A stretch of 64,000 nt of DNA. It comes from Desmodesmus armatus. Taxonomy: Eukaryota > Chlorophyta > Chlorophyceae > Sphaeropleales > Scenedesmaceae. The stretch's first letter is position 1; each line of letters opens with the position of its first letter. The notes under the pieces are model-generated. The model was given only the letters and a program-made list of their open reading frames with translations, did no database searches and was not told where the DNA came from. The position numbers were made by a program, and so were the translations under genes. The stretch covers positions 62,001 through 126,000 of the forward strand of contig VIIQ02000246.1 in assembly GCA_007449985.2 (NCBI GenBank), read 5' to 3'. Shown here piece after piece: positions 36,442-47,391 of this stretch.

Positions 36442-39400
36442 ATGGCGCTCGCAGACCAAATAGATATCGTCATCCCAACCATCAGGTGCAGCGCACAGAC
36501 GGGCTAAGCAACCCTAACTACACCAATGCCTGGCTCTTGCTCACACAACAGTACATCTCACCTAATGCAGGAACCTGGACTTCCTGGAGCAATGGCGGCC
36601 ATTCTTTCAGCCTTATCACCTTATTATCATTCAGGATGGCGACCCTAACAAAATCATCAAGGTCCCAGCTGGTTTCGACTATGAGCTGCACAACAGGTGC
36701 GGGACAGTTTCCTTGCAGCGGGAGCAGCAGTGTGTTTGTGAGGGCAAGAAAGCTCGCACAGACCTGCTGCCAGAAGGGTGTTGGAATCATCAGCAGCTGC
36801 TGCATTGACAAGCACACCACCAGGTGCCAGAGGATGCACGCGACAAAGGGGCATGTACTGGTGGTCACAGCAGCAGCAGCAGCAGCAACAGCAACAGCAG
36901 CGGACAGGCTTCTGCTGCATGTCAACGTAGCTCAAGAGAGTGTGCTGCTGCACCACGAACTGTACAGTACGTCACGTGTCTAGGTCCTGGCAGCAGCACG
37001 CCTCATTGCAAAGTCACCCAGTAGGGAGTGAAAGGGTGGGGCAGTACAAGGAATTCAGACTCTGCATCAAAAGTGTGTTCAAACTGTGCTGAACAATCCA
37101 GCAGCACTTGGAAACTGCATGCAAAGTTACATGGGCCAGGCCTAGGTTTGATTCCTGTGAGTGACAGCAGCAGCAGCAGCAGCAGCGGCTGTCCCCGTGA
37201 CCCGGCAATGCAGACAGCAGAGACCTTGTGGGCACCTCAGCATGCAAAAGCTTGAGCAGCTTGTACTGCTGCTTGGTACAACCTGCATGCTTGGCACTAC
37301 TGCAGCTACTGTCGATAGACCCAGCAGCAGGTGGCAGGTTGGATTGCAATGGGGCACAGCAACCCAGCTGCAACCCAGGCCATGGCTGCGCTGCTTCATG
37401 CCTGCTGTGCCCCATTGCACTTCATTGCGCAGCTGCCATGGCTGCTGTACCCCAACGCTGCTGTACCCTAGCGCTGCCTTGGTGCTGCAGTGCGCAGCAG
37501 GATTGAGCTTGTGCACTCCGTTGTGTGTTTGTGCCCCCTTGCAGGAATGACATTGACCGTCTGCTGGGTGACAAGGCCTGGTGCATCAGCTTCAAGGACT
37601 CGGCCTGCCGCTGCTTTGGCTTCATGGTCAGCAAGAAGCGATATGTCTTCACCATTGACGACGACTGCTTCGTAGCCAAAAATCCCACAAACGAGGTGTG
37701 TACACACAAGTGTGAGAAGGTGTGTTATCTCATTCGGGAAGGGTGTGTGAGCAGGAGTGTGTCAGCAGCAGAAGGGTATGTCAGCACAGATGCTGCACTA
37801 GGATGTGTGGGCATAGGTGGTAGTGGTGGTGGTGGTGCTAGGGGCGGGATGCAGAGTAGGTAGTAGGGGGTGACTGCTTCGTTGCGAGGGGGAAAAACCC
37901 AAAACGAGGTGTGCGGCTTTGTTGTGTGTGTACATGTATGTCATAGGAAAAAGCAGGGGGGTTGGGCAGCAGATGGGTGGGCGGGCAGACGGATGTGGGT
38001 GGATGGGTGCATGAAAGCGACAGAGAGGACTTCAACCCCCCCCCCCCCCCCTTTCCTGCCCAACCTCCCCCCGACGCCCTTATAACACAACCTCGTCATC
38101 CACGCCCGTCTTCCCATCTTGTCCTGGCCTTCCCCTCGCCACCCTCTGCAGGACATAGGTGCAGTGAGCAGCACCTCCACAACCTCCTCACCCCCCGCCC
38201 CTGGGGGGGCAAGCAAGCAAGCCCCCCCCCCTTCCCCCGCCCCAAAAACCCAACACCCTCCCACCCTCCTACACACCCTTCCTGCTGCAAACCCTTGCAG
38301 GACATCAACGCCCTGGAGCAGCACCTGCACAACCTCCTCACCCCCCCCCCACCCCATTAGTCAACACTTTCAAACACCCCCTCCCCCCCCTCCCCTAATC
38401 AACACCCTTCTACCCATCAATCCCCCTTCCCTGCTGCAAAGTCCTCACAGGACATCAACGCCCTGGAGCAGCACCTGCACAACCTCCTCACCCCCAAACT
38501 CCCTGCCCCCACGCCCCTTCAGTAGCCATCAACAAACACCCTGTAACACCCCCCCTTCTCTTGCGCCCCCCCCCCCCTCCCCACCCCTTCTCCTCTCACC
38601 CCTGTGCAGGACATCAACGCGTTGGAGCAGCACCTGCACAACCTCCTCACCCCCGCCACCCCCTACTTCTTCAACACCCTCTACGACCCCTTCCGCGAAG
38701 GCGCAGACTTCGTGCGCGGCTACCCCTTCAGCCTGCGCGAGGGCGTCCCAACCGCCATTAGTCATGGCCTCTGGCTCAACATACCCGACTATGACGCACC
38801 AACCCAGGTGCGCACCAGTCCCCCTTATCAGTCGATCTATCAGGGCAGCGGCTATCAGGACAGCCAGGGCACTGGAGCGGCTTTGTGGAAATTGACAGCC
38901 GTCAGTGCCTTGACAGCCAGCCAGCCTTACCACACTTTCCAGTCACTCCATCAGGTGGGTGCTTTGCCCAATTGCATAGCACAGCACGGCACAGCACAGG
39001 AAGGGAAGGGAAGGGGAGACAGATGCTTTATAGGGAGTGTGTGGAAGATCAAGAGGCTGTACAGCACATTACAGGCTCCCACTAAAAGTATGCCCTGCTG
39101 AATGCTCTGACCCAAGAAGCTCGATCTGATATTCATTGTAAGCAAGTATCCCCCCCCCCCCACTGACCCGTATGGCCCCTGCGTCCAACACTGTTGCCTG
39201 CCTCTCCCTCATTCTTCCTCCTTCTCAGATGGTGAAGCCTCGTGAGCGCAACACGCGCTACGTTGATGCGGTGCTGACGGTGCCCAAGGGCACTCTGTAC
39301 CCCATGTGCGGCATGAACCTGGCCTTCGACAGGTGATGGATGGGAGTTTTGAATAGTTGGCAGGGGGGGGGGGGGTAGGAGGGAGGAGGTTTGGCAGGGG

Positions 39401-42117
39401 GGGGGGCGGTGTATGAAGGCGGGGGGATTGGAAGGGGGGAGGAGGGGGCGAGGGGGGCGGGGGCGGCGATGAAGCAAAGGGTGAGGGACGGGAGGCTTGG
39501 CGGTGGGCCCTTGGATGAGAGAGGGGCAGAGAGGGACCAAGGCGAGAGGAAGGGGGGGGCAGGCAGGTGTGTGCCAGGAGGGGGGGTTGCAGGGTGCTGT
39601 TGGGGTGAGGTGAAGGTTAGGGCATCTGTTGAGTTGCAAGACAAGACCATGGCTGAGGCTAGTCGGGATATTGTAAGGAGGGGATGTGGTGCATCCCCTG
39701 CTTGCCAACATTGATAGGCAGCAGGCTGTGGGCTTCGTGCGGGACACCCTTATGACATGTGCTGCTGCTGGTGCTGCTGCTGCAGGAGCCTGATTGGTCC
39801 CGCGATGTACTTTGGTCTAATGGGCGAGGGTCAGCCCATTGGGCGCTACGACGACATGTGGGCAGGCTGGTGCTCCAAGGTAAGGGGAGACACCTGGTGA
39901 TTGGGCTGCTTGTTCCTTGTTATGTACATGTTACAACCTTGTTTCAATGTGGGTAGGCTGGTGCTCCAAGGTAACGACTGACACCTGGTGATCGGGCTGT
40001 TTGTTACTCGTCATTCTGTTATAATTCTTGTTACAAATTGTGGGCAGGCTGGTGCTCCATGGTAAGGGCCTGAACACTTGGATGAGTATGTGGGACTGTT
40101 ACTGCTTCTTCATGGCGTACACGCGTGATGAAGCAGTAACAGTCCCACCTACTTGTTCAAGTGTTCAGGCCACACCATGGAGCACCAGTGACTGGCGTGC
40201 TCCTCATGTACATGGGATGATGTGTTGAGTTGGCGGCTTTGTACACTGCTGCCCCTCCCCTCTGGGGCCAGTGGTTTGCGACCCCCATAGTAAAGCTGGC
40301 TGCTTCCACTGCCCCTGCCCCTCCCTTGTTACATGTCACATTGCTTGTTACAATCTGTGGGCAGGCTGGTGCTGCATGGTAAGGGCCTGAACACTTTGTT
40401 CAGTAGGTGGGACTGTTACTGTTTCATGACCTTGTTCACGCGTGATGAAGCAGTAACAGTCCCACCTACTCATCCAAGTGTTCAGGCCACACCATGGAGC
40501 ACCAGTGACTGGCGTGCTCCTGATTTACATGGGATATCGGTGAATGGCTGGCATGAGCTCTTGAGCTTCAAAGCTACAGGTGTAACTTTGATTTGATTTG
40601 ATTTGTACACTGCTGCCCCTTCCCTCTGGGGCCAGTGGTTTGAACCACAAATTTGTGGCCACCTCGGCCTGGGTTTGCAACAACCACAGCTGCCAATTGC
40701 AGTGATTGCAAAGTTGGCTGCTTCTGCTGCCCCTGCCCCTCACCCCCCCCCCCCCCCAAACACACACGGGTGATATGTGACCACCTGGGCCTAGGTGTCA
40801 AGACGGGTCCTGTGCATGTTTATGCTTCAGTACTGCTGCTGCCGCCACTACTGCATCCTTGCCACTGCTGCATCTTCCACTGAAGGTTCAATTCTTGATA
40901 TAGGCTGCGCCCCCCCCCCCCCCCCCCCGCCCTCTCCCTCTCCCCCACCCCCGCCCTTGAGGTGATCTGTGACCACCTAAGTTAAGGTGTGAAGACTGGT
41001 CTGCCCTACATCTTCCACATGTTGGTGTTTCATTCTAGCTGCTTTCACTGCCCCCCCCCCCCCACACACACACACACACACACAGGTGATCTGTGACCAC
41101 CTTGGTCTAGGTGTGAAGACCGGTCTGCCCTACATCTTCTACAGCACGGCCAGCAACCCCTTCACCAACCTGCATGTTGATGCCTCGCCACTGCTGCTGC
41201 CGCCGCCACTACTGCTGCCTCGCCACTGCCGCTCCTTTTACTGAAGGTTTATACTGACTTTTTCTACTGCCCTTGCCCCTCATTGCCAACCCCCCCCCCC
41301 CCCCCCTCACTCCCCCCCCCCCCCCCCCCCTCTCAGGTGATCTGTGACCACCTAGGTCTAGGTGTGAAGACTGGTCTGCCCTACATCTTCCACAGCAAGG
41401 CCAGCAACCCCTTCACCAACCTGCGCAAGGAGTACAAGGGAATATTCTGGCAGGAGGAGGTCATCCCATTCTTCCAACAGGTCGAGCTCAGGTGGGTGGT
41501 GCGGGGGAGGGGGGGCATCAGCTCAGCTTTGTGTTGGAGATGGTGTGGGGGGAGGGGGAGCAGGGAGGAGCTGCCTTCATCCTGGGGGTGTCACATGTGG
41601 GTGTGGGTCGTAGCAGGAAGAAGGGACGAGTTCATTTCCTTCTTCCAACAGTTGGAGCTCAGGTGGGTGGGTGGGGTAGGGTGTTGGGGGTAAGGGGGGG
41701 GGGTGGGAGGGGGGCCCTCGGCGCAGGGGCGGGGGGTTGTAGCAACCAGTCACGCAGAGGGTGCGGTCTGGGTGTGTGCTACAGACTTTGGATGTGGCTC
41801 GCAACCTATCTTCTTTACAAGTCCCCCTTGCAGACAGACGCGCCCCTATCGTTGTAAAGTCACTGCTGCTGATTACACCGTGTCGTGCTGTGCCATGTCG
41901 TGCCGTGCTGTGCTGTGCTGCCCCCTGCAGCAAGGACTGCACCACTACCATTGAGTGCTACATAGAGCTTGCTGAGAAGGTGCGGGCGGGGCTGTCACAC
42001 ATCGACCCATACTTCTCCAAGCTGGCGGACGGCATGTTGGCCTGGCTGGAGTGCTGGCAGAAGCTCAACCCACTGCCAGAGACTGTGGGTGTGCCAAAGG
42101 CCAATGGTGTGCTGTAG
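36442..42117 (+). CDS. UDP-arabinopyranose mutase (reversibly glycosylated polypeptide)
   Basis: Eight exons join in phase: 36442-36485, 36571-36696, 37545-37695, 38610-38807, 39229-39332, 39786-39879, 41337-41491 and 41931-42117, giving 352 residues, the normal length of this family. The protein opens [15 protein letters not shown] and carries the DDD metal/UDP motif (TIDDDCF), the glycosylated-arginine region GYPFSLREG, and the conserved [20 protein letters not shown] and [15 protein letters not shown] blocks. The enzyme interconverts UDP-L-arabinopyranose and UDP-L-arabinofuranose at the cytosolic face of the Golgi, supplying cell-wall and hydroxyproline-linked arabinose. The secreted Ser-Pro proteins downstream are the kind of acceptors that need it. 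Its introns are filled with copies of its own exon edges. Confidence 0.95.
38144..38495 (+). repeat. Three decoy copies of mutase exon 4 acceptor
   Basis: The acceptor plus the first ~45 exon bases (encoding [14 protein letters not shown]) recur with exon-like starts at 38151, 38301 and 38451, a period of about 150, before the true exon at 38610. The first copy is the most diverged. Later exon sequence is absent from all three. Confidence 0.95.
39947..40386 (+). repeat. Three decoy copies of mutase exon 6 donor
   Basis: The exon end GGCAGGCTGGTGCTCCAAG with its GTAAGG donor (39861-39885) recurs at 39947-39975, 40040-40069 and 40357-40386, with one or two substitutions each. Confidence 0.9.
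40049..40188. repeat. ~140-base inverted repeat (hairpin 1) in mutase intron 6
   Basis: The left arm, starting CTGGTGCTCCATGG, pairs with the right arm, ending CCATGGAGCACCAG. About 60-65 bases per arm match with few mismatches, including GGGACTGTTACTGCTTC on both. The loop is short. Confidence 0.85.
40365..40505. repeat. ~140-base inverted repeat (hairpin 2) in mutase intron 6
   Basis: A second, slightly diverged copy of hairpin 1. It is part of a larger tandem duplication that also carries the flank GACTGGCGTGCTCCT and a CCCCTCTGGGGCCAG word. Confidence 0.85.
40761..41172 (+). repeat. Three decoy copies of mutase exon 7 acceptor
   Basis: Copies at about 40761-40810, 40961-41020 and 41085-41172 repeat the acceptor and exon start (GTGATCTGTGACCACC). 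Length and identity rise toward the true exon at 41337, and the third covers about 80 exon bases before diverging. Long C runs separate them. Confidence 0.95.
41627..41670 (+). repeat. Decoy copy of mutase exon 7 donor end
   Basis: TTCTTCCAACAGTTGGAGC followed by TCAGGTGGGT repeats the exon end at 41471-41500, including the donor. Confidence 0.85.
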
Positions 42118-42217
42118 GAGAGCAGCTTGTGAGCGGCCCTCCTGAGCCCGTGAGACAGCAGCTGTGCTGGGTCCTGCTGAAGGCGTGGCCTGGGTGGGTG
42201 GCTTCTGCTGTTGGGAT

Positions 42218-42299
42218 CAGGCAGCAGCTGGAGCGCTGGCAGAGGCCCAAACCACTGGCGGACACTGTGGGTGTGCCCAAGGCCAACGGCGTGCTGTGA
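42218..42299 (+). repeat. Duplicated C-terminal coding end of the mutase in its 3' UTR
   Basis: After the true stop at 42117, a copy of the last ~70 coding bases recurs with its own stop (TGA at 42297-42299). It would read [11 protein letters not shown], the same last residues. A third, weaker remnant (CTGGAGTGCTGGCAG) lies near 42375. Confidence 0.85.
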
Positions 42300-44008
42300 A
42301 GAAAGGGGCAGGGGTGCCCTCAGTGCTGTGAGAGCAGTCTTCGATTCACGCTGCTGCTGAGTGCCAAGCAGCAGCTGGAGTGCTGGCAGCAGCTGTTCTG
42401 TGTTGCAAGAGCTGCCCTCCTCGGGGTGCGGCTTCTGTGGAGTTGTTGCATTTCGGGGGCCATGCAGCTGCTGAAGTGCTGGCAGAAGCACTTGACAGGA
42501 GCCGCAGTGCAAAGCTAGGGGGTGCTGGGGTGCTGTGTGGTTGGTGGTAGGGGTGTGTGGGGACATGGGGGGGCGTGAGGAAAGCACTGCATAGCAGCTG
42601 ACAAGCTGTCAGAGGTTGGCAGCATCGTGCACCATGACAGCATTGTAGAGGGGCCCAGCAGGGAGCAGCACAGGGGGTGACACAGACAGGGGTGTTGGTT
42701 GTGCTTCCGCAGGGAAGGAGCTACACGGACAACCCTTTCGAGTCAGTTCGGGGCTGGGGCAGAGGGTGTGTGGGGGGTAGGGAGGCATCAGGGAATTGTA
42801 CCGCATGTGCAGCTGGAGATGAGAGAGCGGCATGGGCGTGGGGATGGGCATGGTGGGGTAGGTGAGGATGTTGTCGCTGCTGCTGACAGCAACAGTTGTA
42901 TACTGCTGGGGTGACCGTGGGTCTGAGCGTGCACCAACCACCCTAGTGGCGGTGTGGTGATGACTGTTTGGTTCAGTTTGTGCAAACAGCTGCATAGGCC
43001 TGCAGACACCTGTACAGCATACAGCATGCCGCTGTGCGGGTGCCGTCTGTGTTCAAATATTCAAAAGCGTACGGAGGCAGATGGGTGTGTGTGGGATGCT
43101 TGTAAAGATCCTGCAAAAGGATCTTTGGTGGTGTTGACATGCATACATACCCTGGGTCTGCTTGTCAGGGATGTGCATGTGGGTTTCTGCTCTGTTGGGT
43201 GCTGTGCTTGTATAATTGTATGTGCAGGCCCAAAAAAGCGATCACACAACTCGTGTGACACCTTGCTATTTACCCTGTCGTCAGGTGGACTACCTGCTGC
43301 TGCTGGTTGGCAGCAAGGACAAAGTGTGTGGAGAAGGTGCTGTGCTGTCCTGGCAGGTTGTGATCTGTTCTGCGACTGTCCTGGGAGTGATCTGTTCTGG
43401 TTCAAGTGCTGTGGGTCCTGTACTGTCTTAGGGTCACCCATTTGCATGAGCCATCATTGCGTAGGCATGCTACAGAGCCTGACTGCAGTTGCAGCAGCAA
43501 TGGCTTGGGTACCTGACACTGTTCTTGCCGGGCGCTGTGCTGCTGCTGAGGCATAGCACATCACCAATTGTACTAGTTGTAACATTGAAGTACTGTGTAG
43601 CATCTCTTGTGGCATCATGTCTTGGTTGCTGTGATCAGTGCAGTTTGGTGAAGGAAAGAAGAGTACATTTGCACTGCCTCTCAGAGGACATTTGCACTGC
43701 CAGTTCCTCTTGATGCGTAATCCTCAAAACTCAAAATCCAGACTGATTGAGACGGTTCTGTATCCTTATCCCCCTCGCGAAAACAGCTTTTGGCCAGGAA
43801 AAAGTGGAGGGCAGAACAGCAGATCGGTTTTAGCTCCCACTCAAACCTTCCCACTCGTCGGCAATTGACGCGAGCATCAATCACAACGTTACCCAAACTG
43901 TTCAATCCCACAGCGTTTGCCTGCTCGGACTGCTGCCTTCGTTTGTGGTCTCAGTGCACAACAGCGAGCAACAGCCTTGCACAACCTACGCGTCCCCATC
44001 AACAAACC
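42300..44008. other. Intergenic between the mutase and rubredoxin genes
   Basis: No gene recognised. A TGTAA word at 43101-43105 could be a distant polyadenylation signal of the mutase. The last few hundred bases should hold the rubredoxin promoter, but no clear TATA box is visible. Confidence 0.35.
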
Positions 44009-47000
44009 ATGGCACTTCAAATGCGATCACTAGCGGGACAGCAGTCAGCAAAGCTGGTGCGCAAGTCCACCAGTCACCAGAGAGTGAAATGTGTGGGCTG
44101 TGCTGTTGCAGCAGTAAGCAGAGTCTGATTGTGCTGGTCTCTGTATCTGCAGGGTTCTAGGCAATTGAGTTGTTTGCGGCCACAACTGGCAGCAGGCAGG
44201 CCTAGCAGGCGGGTGCAGGTGAGAGGGTGCCAGGGGATATGCACCTGTCAAGATTCCCACCAGCAGGATTCCTGCTTCACCCTGGTTTCGAAGGGTAACA
44301 GGAGCAACCTTGACCTGCAGTTTGCTTCTGCTGCTGCTCTGCATCCAAGCATATGCAGTGCCACCCCCAGCATATAGCGCCGCCGTGCAGCAGTCACCCC
44401 CCAATGCCATGTCCCATGAATTGCCATGCTTAGGTTGTTGTCGCATTGGAGCGCGCTTGCTCAGACAATCGACTGTGCTATCTGCGCCTGTACTGTGTGT
44501 GCTGTCTCATGTATGCAGTGGCAGCCACTCCGCAGCACGGAGCCCACCACAGAGCCCTCCACTAGTGAAGAGCTGGTGAGTGTGCAGCCAGCAGCAACGC
44601 TGCTGGTGTCCTCTTAAAGTGTGTGTGTGTGGGGGGGGGGGGGGATCGCACCCTTGTTGCAGTGGCTTCTGTCGACATGAACATCCATCCGGATCAGGGG
44701 GTCCCAAAGTAGTGCGCGCTGACATGGGTGCCTATGTAATCCTGCTGCCGCCGCCGCCGCTGCTGCTGCTGCTGCTGCTGCTGCTGTGTCCCCCGTGTCC
44801 CCGCAGGACCCTGAGTCAGAGACTGCGCGTAAGAAGGCAGAGGCTGACCGGCTGCGTGCTGCTGAGAAGTTCATGGTGATTGGCAGCGGCACTGCGCAGT
44901 GCAAGGGCTGCGGTTACGAATACAGCCCGGAAAAGGGGGACCCAGACTTCCCAGTCCCAAAGGGCATCCGTTTCCAGGTGGGTTGGGCTTGCATTTGGCT
45001 GACTCTGGGATCGCGTGGGTGTGTCTTTGCGGCAGCCCCCCCCCCCCCCCTCCCCCCGTGTGCCCCCAAGGGTGGAGGTGGGGGAGAGGCAGAGGCAGCT
45101 GCGTGCTGCTAAGAAGTTCATAGTGATTGGCAGCGGCACTGCGCAGTGCAAGGGCTGCGGTTACGAGTACAGCCCGGAAAAGGGGGACCCAGACTTCCCT
45201 GTCCCAAAGGGCATCCGTTTCCAGGTGGGTTGGGCTTGCATTTGGCTGACTCTGGGATTGCGTGGGTGTGTAGACACAGGGAGTGCATCCAGCCAATGCA
45301 TCAACCATCGAAGGATGGTCTTGCGGCACCCCCCCCTCCCCCCGTGTGCCTTCAAGGGTGGAGGTGGGGGAGAGGCAGAGGCAGCTGGGGGTGCCAGTTG
45401 ATATGCGCCTTGACAAGGAGGGGGTGAGCTTTACTGCGATTGACATGCCGGATGCGCGGGTATGTGTGCGCACTGGGGGGTGGGGTGGGGTGGGGGTGGG
45501 GGTCAACAGGGGGTTGCCTGATGGCTTTCGGCCTCCAGGTGGGTTGGCTGGGGGCCACATCATGTGACAACGATTGTCAAGCTTGCATGCAGTTAACATG
45601 TCAATGCCTTCCTTCCACAGCGCTTGAGTTGCACTGGTGCCAGGTGTTGCCATGCACCCACCGCTGCTGCTGCTGCTGCTGCTGTTGTTGTTGTGTTCTT
45701 GTTGTTATGCACAGGAGCTTCCTGAGGACTACAACTGCCCCATCTGTGGTGCAACAAAGGACAAGTTTGAGTCACGGGTCAAGGTGAGGGATTGGGCTCC
45801 CCATCTGGGTTGCCATCTGGGTTGCCATATGTATGCGTGCCTGCCCTTCAGCCGTGGTCGTTATGCAGCAGGAGCAGCAGCGTGTTTGTGACGGCAGTAA
45901 AGCCAGCGTGCGTGCCCGTCGGCCACGGCCTTGACTTACGCGCACACAAACTCCGCCCCATACTGCCCCCTCAGCACAGCCGCATCCTTCCCCAGCCTGC
46001 ATCTTTCCCCAGCCAGCCATCTCGCTCCTGTTGGGTTGCTCAGCTTGATGCCGCGGTATCTGATGGTGTGTCGTGTGCTGCTGCTGCTGCTGCTGCTGCT
46101 GCACTGCTTCAGGTTGTTGCGGGCTTTGCTGAGAACCAGCAGTATGGTCTAGGCACCAACAGCATGACCGGGGAGCAGAAGTCTCTGCTTATCTATGGGG
46201 TACTGGCACTCTTCTTCATCCTCTTCCTGGGAGGTGGGTGTGCGCGGGGGGGGGGGGGGGGGGCACAGGGGTTTTGTGAGGTGTTTAGGGTTTGGGACAC
46301 CACTGACCATCACGGGGTGCTGGCACTCTTCTTCATCCTCTGTTTGGTAGATGGGTGGGTGGGGTGTGTGGGGGGGGGGGACAGGGGTTTTGTGAGGTGT
46401 TTAGGGTCTAGGGCGACGACTGATACGGGGCACTGGCACTCTCTTCATCCTCTTCCTGGGAGGTGGGTCGGTGGGGTGTGTGTTTTTTGGGGGGGGGGAG
46501 GGGGCACAGGGGTTATGTGAGGTGTTCAGGGTTTAGGGCAACCACTGATACGGAATACTGGCACTCTTCTTCATCTTCTTCCTTCGAGGTGGGTGGGGAG
46601 AGGCGGACAAGGGGTTTTCAGAGGTCACAGGGCGCATGTGCGTACGCACACACAAAACGTTGACTGCGAGGTCAAGCTCAGACAGCTGGCAGCACAGCTG
46701 CACAGGGCAGCAACCGACTGGGTTGGCCAGCTGCTTGATCATTGTACGGTGACACGTATTCATCTGGTTTGCAAGGCCTTTGGCATGTTGAGGTGGCCGT
46801 TGGGCGCAGCTTCAAGGTGTGGAGGGGAGCTCAGATGCAGCAGTGGATCTACCGTAGAGTGGTCAGCTGGATGGTGATTAAACGGCGGCCAGATGTGCAC
46901 CCCAAAGTCAGCAGGAAAGGGGGGTTGGCGGGGTTGTTGCCTTGCAAACCCCGCGTTTGAATTTGTCAACACAGCAACCTCTGATCAGGGTTGCATGAAG

Positions 47001-47162
47001 CATGCAGTCTCAGTGACAATATCTCACTCACGTGTTGGGTGGCGCCCTGCGGAAGAGCTGCAAAGAGTGGGTTACATCTGGTTACTGACCGCTGCTGCTG
47101 CTGCTGTTGCTGCTGCCGCTGCTGCTGCTGTCGTCATGCTTGCAGGCTACGCTTTGAACTGA
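44009..47162 (+). CDS. RBD1: Thylakoid rubredoxin (RBD1 type)
   Basis: Seven exons join in phase: 44009-44113, 44153-44218, 44519-44575, 44807-44977, 45715-45783, 46113-46233 and 47146-47162, for 201 residues. The first ~60 residues are Ser/Arg/Gln-rich, consistent with a chloroplast transit peptide. The rubredoxin domain has its two metal knuckles on different exons: CKGCGYEY (44807 exon) and CPICGATKDKFE (45715 exon). A linker GFAENQQYGLGTNSMTG leads to a C-terminal membrane helix LLIYGVLALFFILFLGGYAL. RBD1 proteins in plants, algae and cyanobacteria bind the thylakoid membrane and are needed for photosystem II assembly. The exon carrying the first knuckle has a near-complete duplicate downstream at 45095-45225. 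Confidence 0.93.
45085..45391 (+). repeat. Duplicated rubredoxin exon 4 (alternative exon or relic)
   Basis: Bases 45095-45225 repeat exon 4 from LRAAEKF to GIRFQ, with one amino-acid change (Glu to Lys after the two alanines) and Met to Ile after KF, and the donor and following intron bases are copied too. The first ~36 bases of the exon are missing; the copy is preceded by GAGGCAGAGGCAG, which ends in AG. A third fragment, lacking the knuckle, lies at about 45330-45391. Confidence 0.9.
46312..46590 (+). repeat. Three decoy copies of rubredoxin exon 6 donor end
   Basis: CTGGCACTCTTCTTCATCCT and its GGAGGTGGGT donor (46204-46240) recur at about 46312-46352, 46424-46465 and 46548-46590, a period of 110-125 with G-runs between. 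Confidence 0.93.
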
Positions 47163-47386
47163 ACAGCAGAAGGCAGCGGGTGTCGTGTTTGAATGCAGCA
47201 GCAGCTTGTGCCCGTGGCAGCTTATGGAGTCGCAAGCAGTGTAGTTTGTATCCAGGTCAGCTCTGTCAATTTGTGGACACAGAGTGTGTTGTTGGCTATT
47301 GGGGTATACATATGTCGGACCCTGTCCAGTTTTGGTTGCACATCAGCATGTGCATGGGCGATGAGCACGCTTTCATGGACACAAAT

Positions 47387-47391
47387 TGTAA
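47387..47391 (+). terminator. Polyadenylation signal TGTAA of the rubredoxin gene
   Basis: First TGTAA after the stop codon, about 225 bases downstream, a usual algal 3' UTR length. Confidence 0.4.

Noticed and set aside
38144..38495. The three upstream copies as real cassette exons
   Set aside because: Each repeats only the exon start and runs into C-rich intron without a matching donor, so they are better read as edge duplications.
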